The notes under the pieces: model-generated
The model's database searches: none
Seen by the model: the letters and a program-made list of their open reading frames with translations, nothing else
What the model was told of the DNA's origin: nothing
From: Lottia gigantea
Lineage: Eukaryota > Mollusca > Gastropoda > Lottiidae
Length of the DNA stretch: 64,000 nucleotides
NCBI RefSeq assembly: GCF_000327385.1
Contig: NW_008709979.1
Span: forward strand, 1,390,667 to 1,454,666
Direction: 5' to 3'
Part shown: positions 26,381 to 39,247 of the stretch, one piece after another
How positions within the stretch are numbered: position 1 is the first letter of the stretch
Layout of the letters: the number at the start of each line of letters is the position of its first letter
Position numbers and translations under genes: made by a program

Positions 26381-27609
26381 CGAATTAGAAGCCTGACCTG
26401 GATTCTTCACTTTCGAAAAGTCTAAACCAAGGAAATTTCTTCTGTGAAAATGACTTTCAAGGGTCGCTGAAGAACAAAAATTTTCTTCTAACCAAAGTAT
26501 GTAAACCTGGAAAGGTGCTGTGGAGGGAAAAGCGACACCATCGACTTGGTACGGGTCATTCGCAGTTATATTAGAACTTTTAAGCCATCCATCAAAACTG
26601 ATCTTTTGCTTAATATTTGCAGGAACCTGTATGATGGTTTTGGGCATTATGATCTCATGATACACAATGGTTGTTAACTAAATATAATATGTGAATATCA
26701 ATCCGAATACGTGTAGTGGTTTGTTCGGATAACCGCAAGTTAATCATCCTACACCAGCCAATTTATTTCTCGCCTTGTATTGTAAAGTTACAGAAATTTA
26801 GCCGCCAATTTGTCAATAACATTGTTTTCAATTTTCCCTGGTCTACACCATAAACAGTGAATAAATAGCAAGTTTTATCCTCTAAATAATGAGGTATTTT
26901 ACAATATAAAGAATAAAGGAGAATCAATAAAGTGTAAGATTGTAGGGAGAAATTCTCATCGTTTGTCTTTTACAATTGACAGGATCTGTTTCTATTATTA
27001 CATTACACAATTTCTATATTTTTTCCTTTTTCTTGGAGACCCACTCGTTAGGGTTTAAGATCATTTAAGCCAGAGTTGAAATCTGGAAGTCTAAAGAGAA
27101 TAAGTTGTCCCAGTTCTAAATAAATTATAGTGTTCTGTATAGAGGTAATTTCACAATTTGTCCAAAGTAAGATGATAGCCCTGGATAATTTAAGAAGATA
27201 ATGAAAATATAGAAAAGGTCTCAGTTGGCAAACAATAGCAAGAGTTCACCAATTAGCTTATCAACACTTAATTGGGAATTAAAATTCTGTGGTAAACACG
27301 CACCAGAGTCGAGTTGATATGATTATTAACCAACCAATGTCACATTATACGTCTGGATGGCATCGTTATTTATATTAATGGTTTTAACACAACCTCTCCC
27401 ACTTCCAGTAGTAAATCCAGTTTATTTGCTTCTTGTTATGTTGAAATAAACCTTGTATCAACCAGCCTTCTAAACTCGAGTAGATTGTCTTTAAAATTGA
27501 ATAAAGTAATCCTTGATGACTTCCAGTTTGTTTGTACATTAAGCGTTGGTAATAAACAACCTTAAATTTTATACTATAAGGTTCTCACAAGATTATAATT
27601 CATGGCCAC
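26381..27609. other. Intron 1A interior, nothing recognised
   Basis: A minus-strand frame of 102 codons (26357-26665) overlaps the end of the mariner fragment but shows no known family. Otherwise AT-rich and featureless. Confidence 0.4.
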
Positions 27610-28075
27610 GGTGACCAGATGCACATGGGTTCCGTAAAAATTATGAAATACTTAAAAAGCATACCAAATCGGATGAAAACTCTGACCTCTATCTGTATAG
27701 GTGATTATGACGCGTACAACTCGTCAATAATGGAAACATCAACTTCAAGCATGCTATAGAAAGTACATTTTGACGCATTTTCAGCAATTCAAGGGCAATA
27801 TGAACCGTTCATCGAAACAGCCCCGATACTTGTCCGAGTTCTTTTCCATTCACATAAGCACAAACAGTTTCATCCAATCGGTCATGCAAACAGGTTATTT
27901 TCACGCGTGTCCGATAAGTCAAGGGCAATAACTCAAGAATCGTTCATGGATACTTGAAATCAAGTATCGGCAAAATCCGAGAAAAATCATAGCTTTTATT
28001 GTGCTTACAATGTTGACGTACGAGCGTTATACAATGTACGCCTACATTTTCACGAGGGCGTATAAAAACAGAATC
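27610..28075. repeat. Worn member of the ~160-bp repeat class
   Basis: Phrases typical of the tandem units elsewhere occur here (AAGGGCAATAACTCAAGAAT, GAACCGTTCATCG, CCAAATCGGATGAAAAC), and it ends in GAGGGCGTATAAAA, like element ends at 36430 and 60300. The units are too diverged to count. Confidence 0.4.
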
Positions 28076-29519
28076 AACTTCTTTAAGACATTAAAGTTAT
28101 ATTATCAGTAATGTGCTATCATCAACAAAATCTTCCACAGAAATAAGCTACATGCAGCAAGCTAATTATTGAAATTCAGATTTAGTTTGGTTTTCTTGGT
28201 GATCACATTAAGGTACCGTATATTTTAAACAAAGGTTAACATTGATCACTAACTATTGGTGCTAACTATTGCGGCAAGTGGTGAGTAAACAACTGTTTAA
28301 GAAAAGTCGACGGAGAAATCGAAAGTAGGGATGAATGGAATTATCGGTAATTTCAATATTGAATTGAGAATTGAAATGTGACTGATGTTTGTAGTTTTTA
28401 TCGTGACGAGTAATATGATGGTTAAATATCACGGGGCTTGTCTCGTCCCATTTTAAACTCTTACTTTCCCTTATATCTTAGTTCTCATGTTACCTCTATC
28501 ACTTCTGTCGCGTCTTCTATCTCATCTTAAATACATTTATCATCAACTGAATGAAAAGTTGGTGCTTGTACAGGAATTATCTAAATCAGTCAGACATCTT
28601 TATTCTTATTCTATTATATACATGGCTAAACATTGAAGAGTGGTTTATTCTGGCTAGCTAAGAGTGACTTGGAAAATCGCCGAACGCCTTCATACACCGA
28701 ACACAAAGCTCTTAGTAAATCGAACAAGATATACTGACACACTGAGATTTTGCTAAGAACCCTTCCAAATAGAAAATACTATTTAATATAGATAATGATA
28801 TACCAGATATACAATATTAACTATGCATTCTCCAGAAGCAATGCAGAGCTGAAACACTACGTCGAATATTCTTCTTTCAGAAGGCAATGGCTTCTACCAA
28901 ATTGTATAACAGTGGATTGTGGTTATATTGCATTTAAAATTGTCACTTGTACTCCATTATTCAGACATTCAGACATACTAATCAGTCTTGTGAAATCGTC
29001 AGTGTTCACAATGGTTGTTTGAAGGTTACTCTTAATAGATCCGGAAATTTGAAAGTGATGATGCTTTGGTATACAAGCCAATGAGTTAAAATATATCAGA
29101 TGGCCTTTTTAGAGGAATCTCTAGAGAGCAGTAGGCTAGTCATGTGTTAAATGATTATTTAAAGTTTATCAATATTTATAATGGACAGTGAGAAATGAAA
29201 ATACTAACAACAATTGACAACTAAAATTAGGCCTGTATTAACCCGCCATATGACTGATTACTTGGTAACTTAGACTACGAATTAATCTAGTATTTGTCTG
29301 TCCGTATAATTATAAGGGTGAAATTAATGATTGTCTAATTACTTCTTTAATACGTTTCTGTGACATGCAGATTTCATCTGCTCTTTCTAAGTTTTCTTTA
29401 CAAGATGTCATATATTTCTTAAAATTTCGGTCAGAAGTTTTTTTCTTAAATGCAGCTAAGGTTACTTACTACAACATTAAATTGAAAACGCGAGTAAATG
29501 AAGTGAGTGAAAACCTCAG
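28076..29519. other. Intron 1A interior, nothing recognised
   Basis: No supportable feature. Confidence 0.4.
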
Positions 29520-30240
29520 AATTAAGGGGTAAGACATGTGCCTCATAATAATCAACCTGGATATGACCTATGCCTCATAATAATCAACCTGGATAAGACT
29601 TGTACCTCATGATATAAAATCTGCATGGATAAGACTTTTACCTCATAATAATCAACCCGGGTAAGACGTGTACCTCAGAATACAGAACCTGGGTAAGACT
29701 GGCACCTCAGAATATAGAATCTGGTTAAGACTTTTACCTCAGTATAAAGAAACACGATAAGACTCGTACCCCAGAATAAAGCAACAGGATAAGACTTGTA
29801 CCTCAGAATAAAGCAATGGGTAAAACTTGTACCTCATAATATAGAATCTGGATTAGACTTTTACCTCATGATAATCAACCTGGGTAAGACGTGTACCTCA
29901 TAATATAGAATCTGGATTAGACTTTTACCTCATGATAACCAACCTGGGTAAGACGTGTACCTCAGAATACAGAACCTGGATATGGACTTGCACCTCAGAA
30001 TACAGAACCAGGATAAGACTTGTACCTCAGAATACAGAACCTGGATATGGTTTGTACCTCAGAATACAGAACCTGGATATGGTTTGTACCTCAGAATACA
30101 GAACCAGGATATGGTTTGTATCTCAGAATAAAGCAATGGATAAGACTTGTACCTCATAATTAAGAACCTGCATAAGACTTATACCTCGGAAGAATTAAGA
30201 AACGGGATAAGACTTGTATCTCAGAATAAAGAACCTAATA
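29520..30240. repeat. ~31-bp minisatellite (TAAGACTTGTACCTCAGAAT)
   Basis: More than 20 imperfect copies of a unit of about 30-32 bp, consensus TAAGACTTGTACCTCAGAAT followed by ACAGAACCTGGA. Units vary in the CTCATAATA or CTCAGAATA part and in the last few bases. Copies near 29990-30130 are the most alike, so that end was probably amplified last. An open frame across part of the array (29932-30159) only reflects the repeat. Confidence 0.92.
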
Positions 30241-33200
30241 TAGAGTTTATTACTGACTTTGAATCAATATTATATATTTCTAATAACAAAGAGTATCAGA
30301 TGTTAAGTCTCAGTATTTTGGATTGGATATTAATTATGAAACAATTTTACTAATGGAATGATAGCTATGATATAATCTATACGATATCTTTTTATTTAGT
30401 TACCAATATTATATCGACCTTTCTTAATCTAATCACTAAATATTGAATAATGGTATAAATTTATTATTGAACTTTTATTAATCTTTATGTATTCTTCATC
30501 TCGAATCAATTCTATCACACAATCATTTGTAAATGAAGAAATAAAAAAACTTTAAAAAAAAACTTTTTCTGACCAAAACATTGTAAAATCAACCTCTATG
30601 GATAACCGATTTTGTTAAATCTTGAATGACAATAAAACTAATTTCGTTAAGTCAATTATTGTGCCTGAACCTCTTAATAAAGTTAATGTGGTAGAATGAA
30701 TTCTAAAATCTCTTAGGTTTGTCAGAGGTATACTGCAACATTTCGTTTTGTTTGTCGTGCAATTTTAAAAGGCATCATCTGAGTCGGTGGCGGAGCCAGG
30801 TTTACGTCCTAGCGGGGGCGACATATCCGAGATTGCCCGAATTTCTAACCTAGTTATGAGATTTTTACCCGAAAAACTTGCTATCGGGGCTGCGAGTGGG
30901 GCGGCTGCCCCCATTTATTTTGGCTCTGATTTTACTAACTAAACAACACACGGCAAACAATCTGGTGTGAGCATAGTATGCTTGCGGGTCTTAAAACACA
31001 TCAATAGTTCCACTGCTTGTTGTGTTAAAAAAAGAATAGAAAACGTTGATTAAAAAACAGTCTTCCGTGTTGCAATGCTTAGAAATATCTTAAGAGTATA
31101 TTTAAAGATAAAACATGTTGAAATAACCGATACCCACTTCAATATTACTCTGATATTTTCAAGTATCCTTTATCAAAGATAATGTTTTATTTGTCAAAAA
31201 TATCAGAAATATTTGACAGATAGCTCGATATTTTAAAGAATTAAACTAGAGAGAACACGAGAAAAAATACATTTGAAAACAATATTTTAGTTTTATATTG
31301 AAACACTTTTGTCATTTTCTTAAATTTACAGGAAATCAAATCGCGTGTTAGTATTTATATGTTGAGGTAAAATTGATATTTAAAACCGTTACTCTGAATA
31401 CAAATTTCAAATTTCAAGTAGGACACCTTATCATATTATATATTGTATGAAGAGGTATTTTCCAGAAACTTTAACTATCAATTACATGGATTTTCACGAC
31501 CATATTTCCTACAACCCATTGCGCTTATGAAGACAGGTAATACAACAGTGTTGTGCAGAGCCAGACATTTCTGAGAAAGTAGTCCTAAAAAATAACCTTG
31601 TTACCTAGTTGGACTCGCCTTGGGCCAAAACATCTGTCTCTATTCCAATCTCTGATAGCTATTTGGACAGATGTGTCTGGAGTAGAGACAGAAAAAATAG
31701 GCTTTTAAAAACGGAGGCTTTCCGCAGGTTCGGGGGTTGTAAACCTCTATAGATACCTCGGATCTGCCAAACCCAGATATATATGGAAAGATGAATTTTT
31801 TTTTGTAGTTCTGTAATCATACCACCATTTTCTCCCTACACCATTTATATATTTTTTTTGACGAAACTGATCTAGCATCGGCCATTTAAAAGCCAAAAGT
31901 TCAAAGGTCACAGAGTCACGTGATACTAACAAAATTTACGATGATAAATATCCACCATAGGCTAGACTCGCTTCAGAATTTTTAGTTGACAAACCTTATC
32001 ACTGAACGGCTAAAGGATGAAGTTTTTTGGGCTAATGAAGTCTGTCTCGAGATACACAACTGAATACTTATACTGCAGTTCTGCGAAAAAGATATAGATT
32101 TAACTGAGGCTTCAAAGCTAAAGGTTGCAGAAAGGTCCCCTTAATAGTTCTATCTGTTTGAGAATCAACGGGCAACCTCGAGACCACACATTATTACTCG
32201 ATATATGTTACTATTGTATTGGAATGATAAAACACTGCATCAGAATTTTTGTCTGGTTTTTCATTATAAAACATATAATACTATAAAAAATATATTAGAT
32301 TTGTCTGGTTATAAAAGTGTAAACTTGAGGTTTTAAATAAGTCTATTTGTCGACAAATCTTTCAATATTTAATACACATCTGAGAAATATCACGTCTAAC
32401 TTTGAAATTACGCATTATTAATAGATTGCTATATCTTATAGATACTCTTTACACCATTTAACATCACTTTTTTGTTCTGAAAAAAAGACAAATACAGCTA
32501 TTAAAATGCGTTATTATCACACAATGCGTCATTGCTAATTAAGTCCCATCGCTAGTTACATGTAGTACCATAAGATTCAATGCCAGTACTGCTAGAAAAG
32601 CCGAGATCACTCTTGAAGTTACGTATTCCTGAACCAATGAAAAGAAAAAGGTTAGATGTGATCTGGATCTCGAGTCCTACGTAATTAAGTCCTAACATCG
32701 CATACGACAGACTTATTCAGCATAGGGCTATGTACAATCTATAATCGTGAGTGTTAATAGGTAGATCGCTTATCAAGAGATCCAGTGAGAACACAGCTTT
32801 AGGCTACCATACTCACACTAATGCATTTATCATTTCATTATACGTGGTTTTGAAGTTTAAAGCTTCTGAATAATTAATCTTTTTGTTTTGGAGGGGAAAA
32901 CCTTATCAAGAAATTTGTAAATTTAAAAAAAGAAATTTATTCAATGACTCCAGCGTTGACAGAACTGAAATTCTATAATTCATTTCATTGAGCGCATTAT
33001 CTGATAAATTGCCTTATTTAAACAGAGAAATCAATGAGAAGAATCAAAGAGTAGTTTAAAAACGAACATGGTCATATCCCATATCTACTAATCTTAAAGG
33101 AAAGCATTGACGATATAACAGTCAGTTATCAAACGAGTTTAAATTCTGATTCCAAGCAAATCAGTTCCCTTGAGGTGTAATATTTCTCTTTAAATTGTCG

Positions 33201-35267
33201 TAAAGCAAACTAAAATCAGCCCTCATGATTACTGCTTTCAGTTTGTACAGATTGAGTTCATGATCCGTCATTTTTAAAGATATATATATTTCAGATATTA
33301 GTATATTGGCTTTATTGAATTATGAAAAGTTGCATATCTTTAATATTTCATTATACAGTTATGTCTGATTTAATTCTGTAGCTTATTGAATTATAAGTAT
33401 ATTATATAACGGTTTATATAGTTTTTCAGTGGATAATCCAATTGTTTCAGTTCAAGGCTTCATTGTAACCTTTTAAGTGTTCACTTACAGCCAGGTAGAT
33501 ATAATGATGAATTGACAAAGCGAAAGATATTTTTAGAGAAAGGTGCCTTGGGTAACCGATGTAGAATATATGTTCTGACACTACTTATTGCGTCTTGGAA
33601 GCATGCCTATTGTTCTTTTTATCTATCCTACAATATTCTGAAACTATCTACCTACCTTAAACCTTGAATTCCGTACAATGTACTTCGCTTATCTACACAT
33701 TGAATATTTTCTTTTACAAATAAAACATATGTGTTTTTTTGTTTTGTTTTTTTATTGAGAAACTAATTACGAAAATTAGCGGGGTGTCAGCTGGATTGAA
33801 ATTGATATTTTCAATCTTCATAACAGTAAGACTTAAGCAAGAGAATCTGCCTATCTACGTTAACGCAAAAGTGAAATGCACAACTATCCAAAAGAGTGTA
33901 ACAAACGATATATTTTGAACTTATGGTCGTTAACGTATTTCTAAGGAGTCTAATAGTGATATACTGCTGCTGCAGTTTCAATCAGACAAAGTTGTCCCTA
34001 GTGGGGCAATCTGCATTATTAAATCAAGCGTAGAAATAATTTAAAAGATCTGGAAACTGCATGTTGAAAGACGTGAAATGATAAATGTTCTGCTTAGATC
34101 TTGATCTTATCTGTATAAATTATTTGAGTTAGGCTAAAGTTCGTCTAGAATCGTCATGTTACTACAGATATTGATGTTAGAGGTCAAATCTGTAAAACTT
34201 TCTCAAGTTTAAAAATACCCCAGAGGTTTATAGTAAAAGCGATGTGATTTATTTAAGAGGACTGGGACAATGATGTGATTAATTGCTTGCCTTTGACTAC
34301 ATGTTTAAATGTACATGTCACATAGCATCTTCCATTTTCCCACTTGGATCTATTCCTTCAATAGTTTACATCTATATTTTGATATAATATTTTTCTTTTT
34401 TTGCTTTTATGTTGTTTGTTGTAAAGGGCGAGGATTGTTGTTGTGGTTTAAATATTGTAAATTGTGTATGTATTAGAATGGTTTATAAAAATGAAGCAAA
34501 TCATCTGTAACATCAAAGTTTTCCAAGTCCTTTTCAATCGACTATGCCAATCTGGTGTTTGGTAGATGTTTTGTATTTTGAAATGTCTTTATGTGTAATT
34601 GTAAAAATTGTATACACCTAATAGATCAGGTGCCATGCACCAAGTTAAGGATAAAAATGTAACATTGTCCCAAGAAAAGTGACGAAGAAAATATAATGTT
34701 CAATGTTCTACTTAAATTAAGAATTCCTGCAGTTGGCTCTCAAATATCAGAGCAAATGGCTCTCAAGGCTTATATATACCCTTTACATTAGATCTCGTCA
34801 GGAAGTCTTAACTCGTGCCAGATCCAATAACGTGGCCAATCATATTGAAAACGGCTTCTCCAATTGATGTATCCGATCACAATCCAAATCTACTGATCAT
34901 TCACAGTAGAACGAAGTAGTTGTTTAAGAAAATGAAAGCATGTGGAACAAATTGAGTGTGTAAAAGTATTTTACGCTACTTTATAATCAGTTTATTTCAT
35001 TTCTCCCTGATTATTGTTGATTACATCCCTAGAGATTATCTTAATCTCTTATCATCTCGTTAATGTTCGTTTCGGAAATGGACAAATAAAATTGTGTGGT
35101 GTTCCAATGTAAAGTGTAGTTTATGGTATCGTTTGTGAAGAATAAGTGAATGTTGTCGCCCAGAACTGGTCTCAAACCGAGGATTTATTGATTCTTCAAG
35201 TTTAATTGAAAATGTCCAATTGCATTATTTGGGTGTGTGTTTTATATCAATTTAAAGAAAAGAAAAG
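30241..35267. other. Intron 1A interior and upstream of promoter 1B
   Basis: Mostly featureless. At about 30785-30935 a GC-richer island (GGTGGCGGAGCCAGG at the left, a partial inverse near TTTTGGCTCTGATTT at the right) looks like a small DNA-transposon relic of about 150 bp, low confidence. No gene recognised. Confidence 0.4.
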
Positions 35268-35838
35268 TATCTGTCAAATTTAACTTTATCCTAAATACAA
35301 TTGTATTAAGTGCCTTCAGTCTTAATGTAATTTTACTTCGATGTGATCAATGGAATTTCTCACCAATGACAAAAGGAAAAATTTTACCCTCGTCTTCTTA
35401 CCAAGGATTGTCTAGGATTAACAAATGTTGTATTATAACTTGCTAGTAGAAGTTAAGGAATACATTTTGTGCATTTTCCAAGTGATAGAGATGAAGTAGT
35501 GTGGGTGATTATTTGAAGTTGTTTATCATTAGTTTGATTACTAGTGTACTGTCTTTATTAATCTTCATATTCCATTATTACACCGTTATTGTCTGCAGTA
35601 CTGGGACTCATGAGGAAGTGAGGTGATTGTGGTCTTATCAAGTAACTTCGAAACGGAAAATCACTAAAAACCAGAATTTCATAGGAAGATATCTAATGTA
35701 GGTTTGTGCAATTTCCATATGTAAGGCCGAAAACTTGATATATGAATCAAAGGAATAGGTGATGAAAATACAGGTTTGCGATTCAGGCAATCTAGAGGTC
35801 TAAAAGTAAGTCTGTAGAAAGATTTTCAAGAAACTGAA
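35268..35838 (+). promoter_or_regulatory. Upstream region of first exon 1B (duplicated with 1A)
   Basis: Bases 35268-35440 correspond to 12860-13043 upstream of exon 1A, at nearly the same distance from the ATG (about 570 versus 626 bp). The remaining 400 bp before the ATG is not obviously related. It probably holds the alternative promoter and 5' UTR of the exon 1B transcript; no core elements are identifiable. Confidence 0.5.
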
Positions 35839-36249
35839 ATGGTTGAGATGGAAAAATCTAAAAAGAACTCTAAGAACTATGCAAGAATGAAAGAAATACA
35901 GGGTATCAAGTCGCCCAGTTCGAAATTAACATCAACAGATATTCATATACGTGTATTGTATATAATAAATGTATTATTAACAGTTTTAATCGCATCAACA
36001 ATTTGGATATCTTATACTGAACTTAGAAGATTTAAAATACTTCTTGATGATAAAATATCTCGTACTCAAATTGTTGATTTTAAAATTCCAAAAGAGAGTG
36101 TTGTATACAATGATATAATGTTACCGTCCACGATACCGGTGCTGGAAACAGAAGATACTCGGGTGAAACGTTCACAAAGACAGGTGTCATCTGAAAGTGT
36201 AGGTCAACCTAAAAGTTGGGAATGGCTAAATATGTATTCTAGAATTTCG
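35839..36249 (+). CDS. Colmedin/gliomedin-like protein, alternative first exon 1B
   Basis: A 137-codon exon with ATG in context GAAATGG, ending at TCG|GTAAGG in phase 0. Its Lys-rich cytoplasmic tail is about 18 residues longer than that of 1A. The helix lies at about residues 39-59. Residues 108-111 read RVKR followed by Ser, a canonical R-X-K-R furin site; an LPST motif and the terminal WEWLNMYSRIS parallel exon 1A. The 160-bp block 35925-36084 differs from 13518-13677 at one base. Either first exon can splice to 40560 in frame, giving two N-terminal isoforms under separate promoters. That use is inferred from structure only. Confidence 0.82.
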
Positions 36250-36405
36250 GTAAGGATTTGAAATTTTATGTAAACGAAACTACAAAGTATACAAAGACTT
36301 TATTATTTTGCCTTTTCACACTCAAAAAAACCTTTAATGCAATATCTTATTTAAATTCACATATTTTGACCTGCCACATATTTTTATACGTCGACATGAA
36401 ATAAA

Positions 36406-36422
36406 GGGGGGGGGGGGGGGGG
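36406..36422. repeat. 17-nt G homopolymer
   Basis: An uninterrupted run of 17 G followed by (AG)n, directly in front of the tandem array at 36430. Confidence 0.9.
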
Positions 36423-36429
36423 AGAGAGA

Positions 36430-37217
36430 GGGCGTATTCTGCCGTCACCCATGTCCGTCCGTCACAATCTGATTTCGACAAAACTTGGTATGGTTGTTTG
36501 TAATCGCCCAAGGATAGAAAAATCGAAAAATATTTAGTATGAGTTATTGCCCTTATTCTTGAAACGCTCGTTAACACTATAGAGGGCGCAATTCTTGGCG
36601 GATTTTGATGAAACTTCGTGTGTTACCATCCAAGGAAGAACCCTATTTAAAATCAGAAAAATCGAAAAAATAATTAGTTATTGCCCTTGTTCTTGAAAAC
36701 TCGTTCAATTTAGCTCGTAAACACTCCAGAAGGCACAATACTTGACGGATTTTGACGAAACTCGGTGTGAGTGTTTGTAATCACCCAAGGATGAACCCTA
36801 TTGAAAATCAGAAGAATCGGAAAATATTTAGACTGAGTTTTTGTCCTTGTTCTTAAAAAACGCGTTCAATTTTTAGCCCGTAAATATTCTAGAAGGTTCA
36901 ATTATTGACAGATTTTGACTAAACTTGGTGTGATTGTTTGTTATCACCCAAGGATGAACTAGATTGAAAATCACAAAAATCGAAAATGATTTGTATGAGT
37001 TATTGCCCTTGTTCTTTAAAACGCGTTCAATTTAGCTCGTAAACACTCAAGAAGGCCCAATTCTTGACAGATCTTGATGAAACTTCGTAATATTATTATG
37101 CATGACTGAAGGTTGAATATATCATACTGATAATTGTTAATGCACTGGCAAATATTTTCATTCAAAATCAAAGCGGCCAGTGGGCGTATATTACCTTGCC
37201 TGGCAAGCTATTTTAAA
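36430..37217 (+). repeat. ~160-bp tandem array with element end, forward copy
   Basis: About four units with key blocks AGAAGGCACAATACTTGACG, GATTTTGACGAAACTCGGTG, AGGATGAACCCTATTGAAAA and GCCCTTGTTCTT. The AAGGCACAATACTTGAC-like block recurs near 36583, 36730, 36892 and 37051 (147-163 bp apart). It ends in CCAGTGGGCGTATATTACCT and TGCCTGGCAAGC near 37180-37210. The same units and the same end occur inverted at 55160-55860. Layout (tandem core plus fixed end) resembles pearl-type elements of bivalves, which are thought to be Helitron-related; this naming is inference. Confidence 0.75.
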
Positions 37218-39247
37218 ATCAATGGTCCTGGTTTGAACATCATAACGAGAGAATTCGTATTGGAGACTCTTTCTCACTGTAGACTTTATTATCATAAGCG
37301 TTTCGAAATATAATTCCATCTTTGCTTTTAACATTTTTTGGTTGAAATTTGTACGATAATGTTTGATTTGAAATGTACATGATCGGTATTTAATAGGGCT
37401 ATTGAAATGTGCAATATATTTGGCTATAGACTCGAAAGAAATTCAAAATATAATATTCTATTGAAAGGCCAAAGAATAAATCAGCAATAAATTTACAGCT
37501 CCAGATTGAGTAAAACATAGATTAGATAAGACAGGGGTGTTTTAAAACATATCTTTGCATAGCCTTTATACTTAGTCCAATGAGATGGAAAGATGTCCTT
37601 CAAGAATTATTGAAATTCAACTATAGTGTGCAGACTTAAAAGCTTCTGAGTCTACTAGAAACTGAAATTTCCTATTTTGAAATTCAAGTATTCAGCTCAT
37701 TACACTGTTAAATTCTATTTGAATGTCTGAACAGTAAAAAAAGGTTAATGTATAGAATTTTAATTTTAAGAAAGAAGATAGTATTTGGTATTTACAAAAT
37801 AATTGAGTATGAAATTTCTCAAGAAACAAATAAATGCATGCAAATTATTAATTATTAGACAGCGGTCAAGAAGATAGGTGATTATCTTTAGAATCCAAAT
37901 AGAACAATTATGATTCTATTTCATTACCCCGTGGCTATAGAACATAACTAGGAAGTTTACTAATTTAGAAAAATAATCAACTCAACTTCCGTAAGAGTCA
38001 GTTAAATAGGAAACGACTAATTTTTACGATAATTGGAAAACTATAATACACGCTTCAATAAATCCTTTTATTTAATTTAGTGGTAATGTAGAGGTTTTAT
38101 TTCTAGATCAAGTAGCGCTGTGTAAGAAGAATTTTTTAGAAAGAATGGGAAAGCAATTTCTGTTCTTTAGATATATTTGCTGACGGTTAAAAGTAGGATT
38201 TATAATAATTGTGTAGATCATTTATCTAATCTATATAAATACCATTAGAATGTATATGTTACAGTCAATCTGAGAAATCAGCCATTTCATGAAATGGAAG
38301 TTAGTATAACATGGAATGTTTTACCCTATTGAACGTTAAGGACAAGAAGAAGATTGTTTCTACAGTTAATTTACGGAAAACAGAAAAACAACCAAAATCA
38401 TTACTAATAAATAAAAATTAATGTCACTTATCAAAATATTGGTTCGTGGGTTGTGCACAAAGATGTATCGGTTACAATTTTGGACAACATGTAAAGCATA
38501 ATTGTCATTATTGTCACCATTATTGTCTGACAATTTTTTTTTATCCCTTCGCGTGAATTTGAAAACAGTATAAGACTTATTGTAACTTGTTCTAGAAAAA
38601 CAAATTTGTCTGTTCCGTGGCCCTGGCACCATAGCAATCAAAAATATTGGTCAGAAGTTCCAAACTCGATGCAAGATATAGGCTTTATAGCTTTGAGGTA
38701 CGCAACAAAGACGAATGTGTTCGCAGACACAAGCAGAGTAAAGTTGCCCTCACACCAAAACGATCACGCGTATATGCCTGCGAATAAAAAACATACCGAT
38801 TGCAACTCAAAAAGGTTTAATAGGTTTGAGGTGTCATAAGCTCGCAAGGTTATAATTGAGAAAACTGTTTGTTTAAAATTTAGTTTACACGGAACTGTTT
38901 CAATATAGGCTTTAAGGTGCCTCACATCGTATGCGTATGATTGTGAATAAAAGATAGAGGTCATAGATTCCCACATCACATCATCACATGCAATCTAATG
39001 GGGCCTTGACACCATAGTTTTTACCGAAATTGTAGATTCTTGTAAATGAACAATCTTATAGTGTTAATAATATTCACAGATGTATTTGTATACGCTCAAA
39101 ATGTAGCCTGATTCAACGCTAAGGTGAATTGGAAACGTATCTTTTGTCGGTAGGACGTTAATAAATATCAACTCTTGTGCGAACAATATTCACCTCTAAT
39201 GAAAGCTCAATTCTAAACGGGGAAATAACTCTTAACACACTTAAAAC
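37218..39247. other. Intron, no gene; possible TIR relics
   Basis: Similar strings GGCCCTGGCACCATAG (about 38621), TGCCCTCACACCA (about 38744) and GGCCTTGACACCATAG (about 39003) may be ends of worn elements like the one at 8846, but I could not pair them into one element. Confidence 0.35.

Noticed and set aside
26357-26665. Minus-strand 102-codon frame next to the mariner fragment as a gene
   Set aside because: No family signature, and it overlaps the transposon fragment antisense.
29932-30353. Repetitive proteins with CTSEYRT-type units
   Set aside because: The reading frames follow the ~31-bp minisatellite and change frame with unit length; no start context, splice sites or known family.
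38600-39020. TIR element with GGCCCTGACACCA-like ends
   Set aside because: Three similar strings occur in the same direction instead of as an inverted pair, so no element could be defined.
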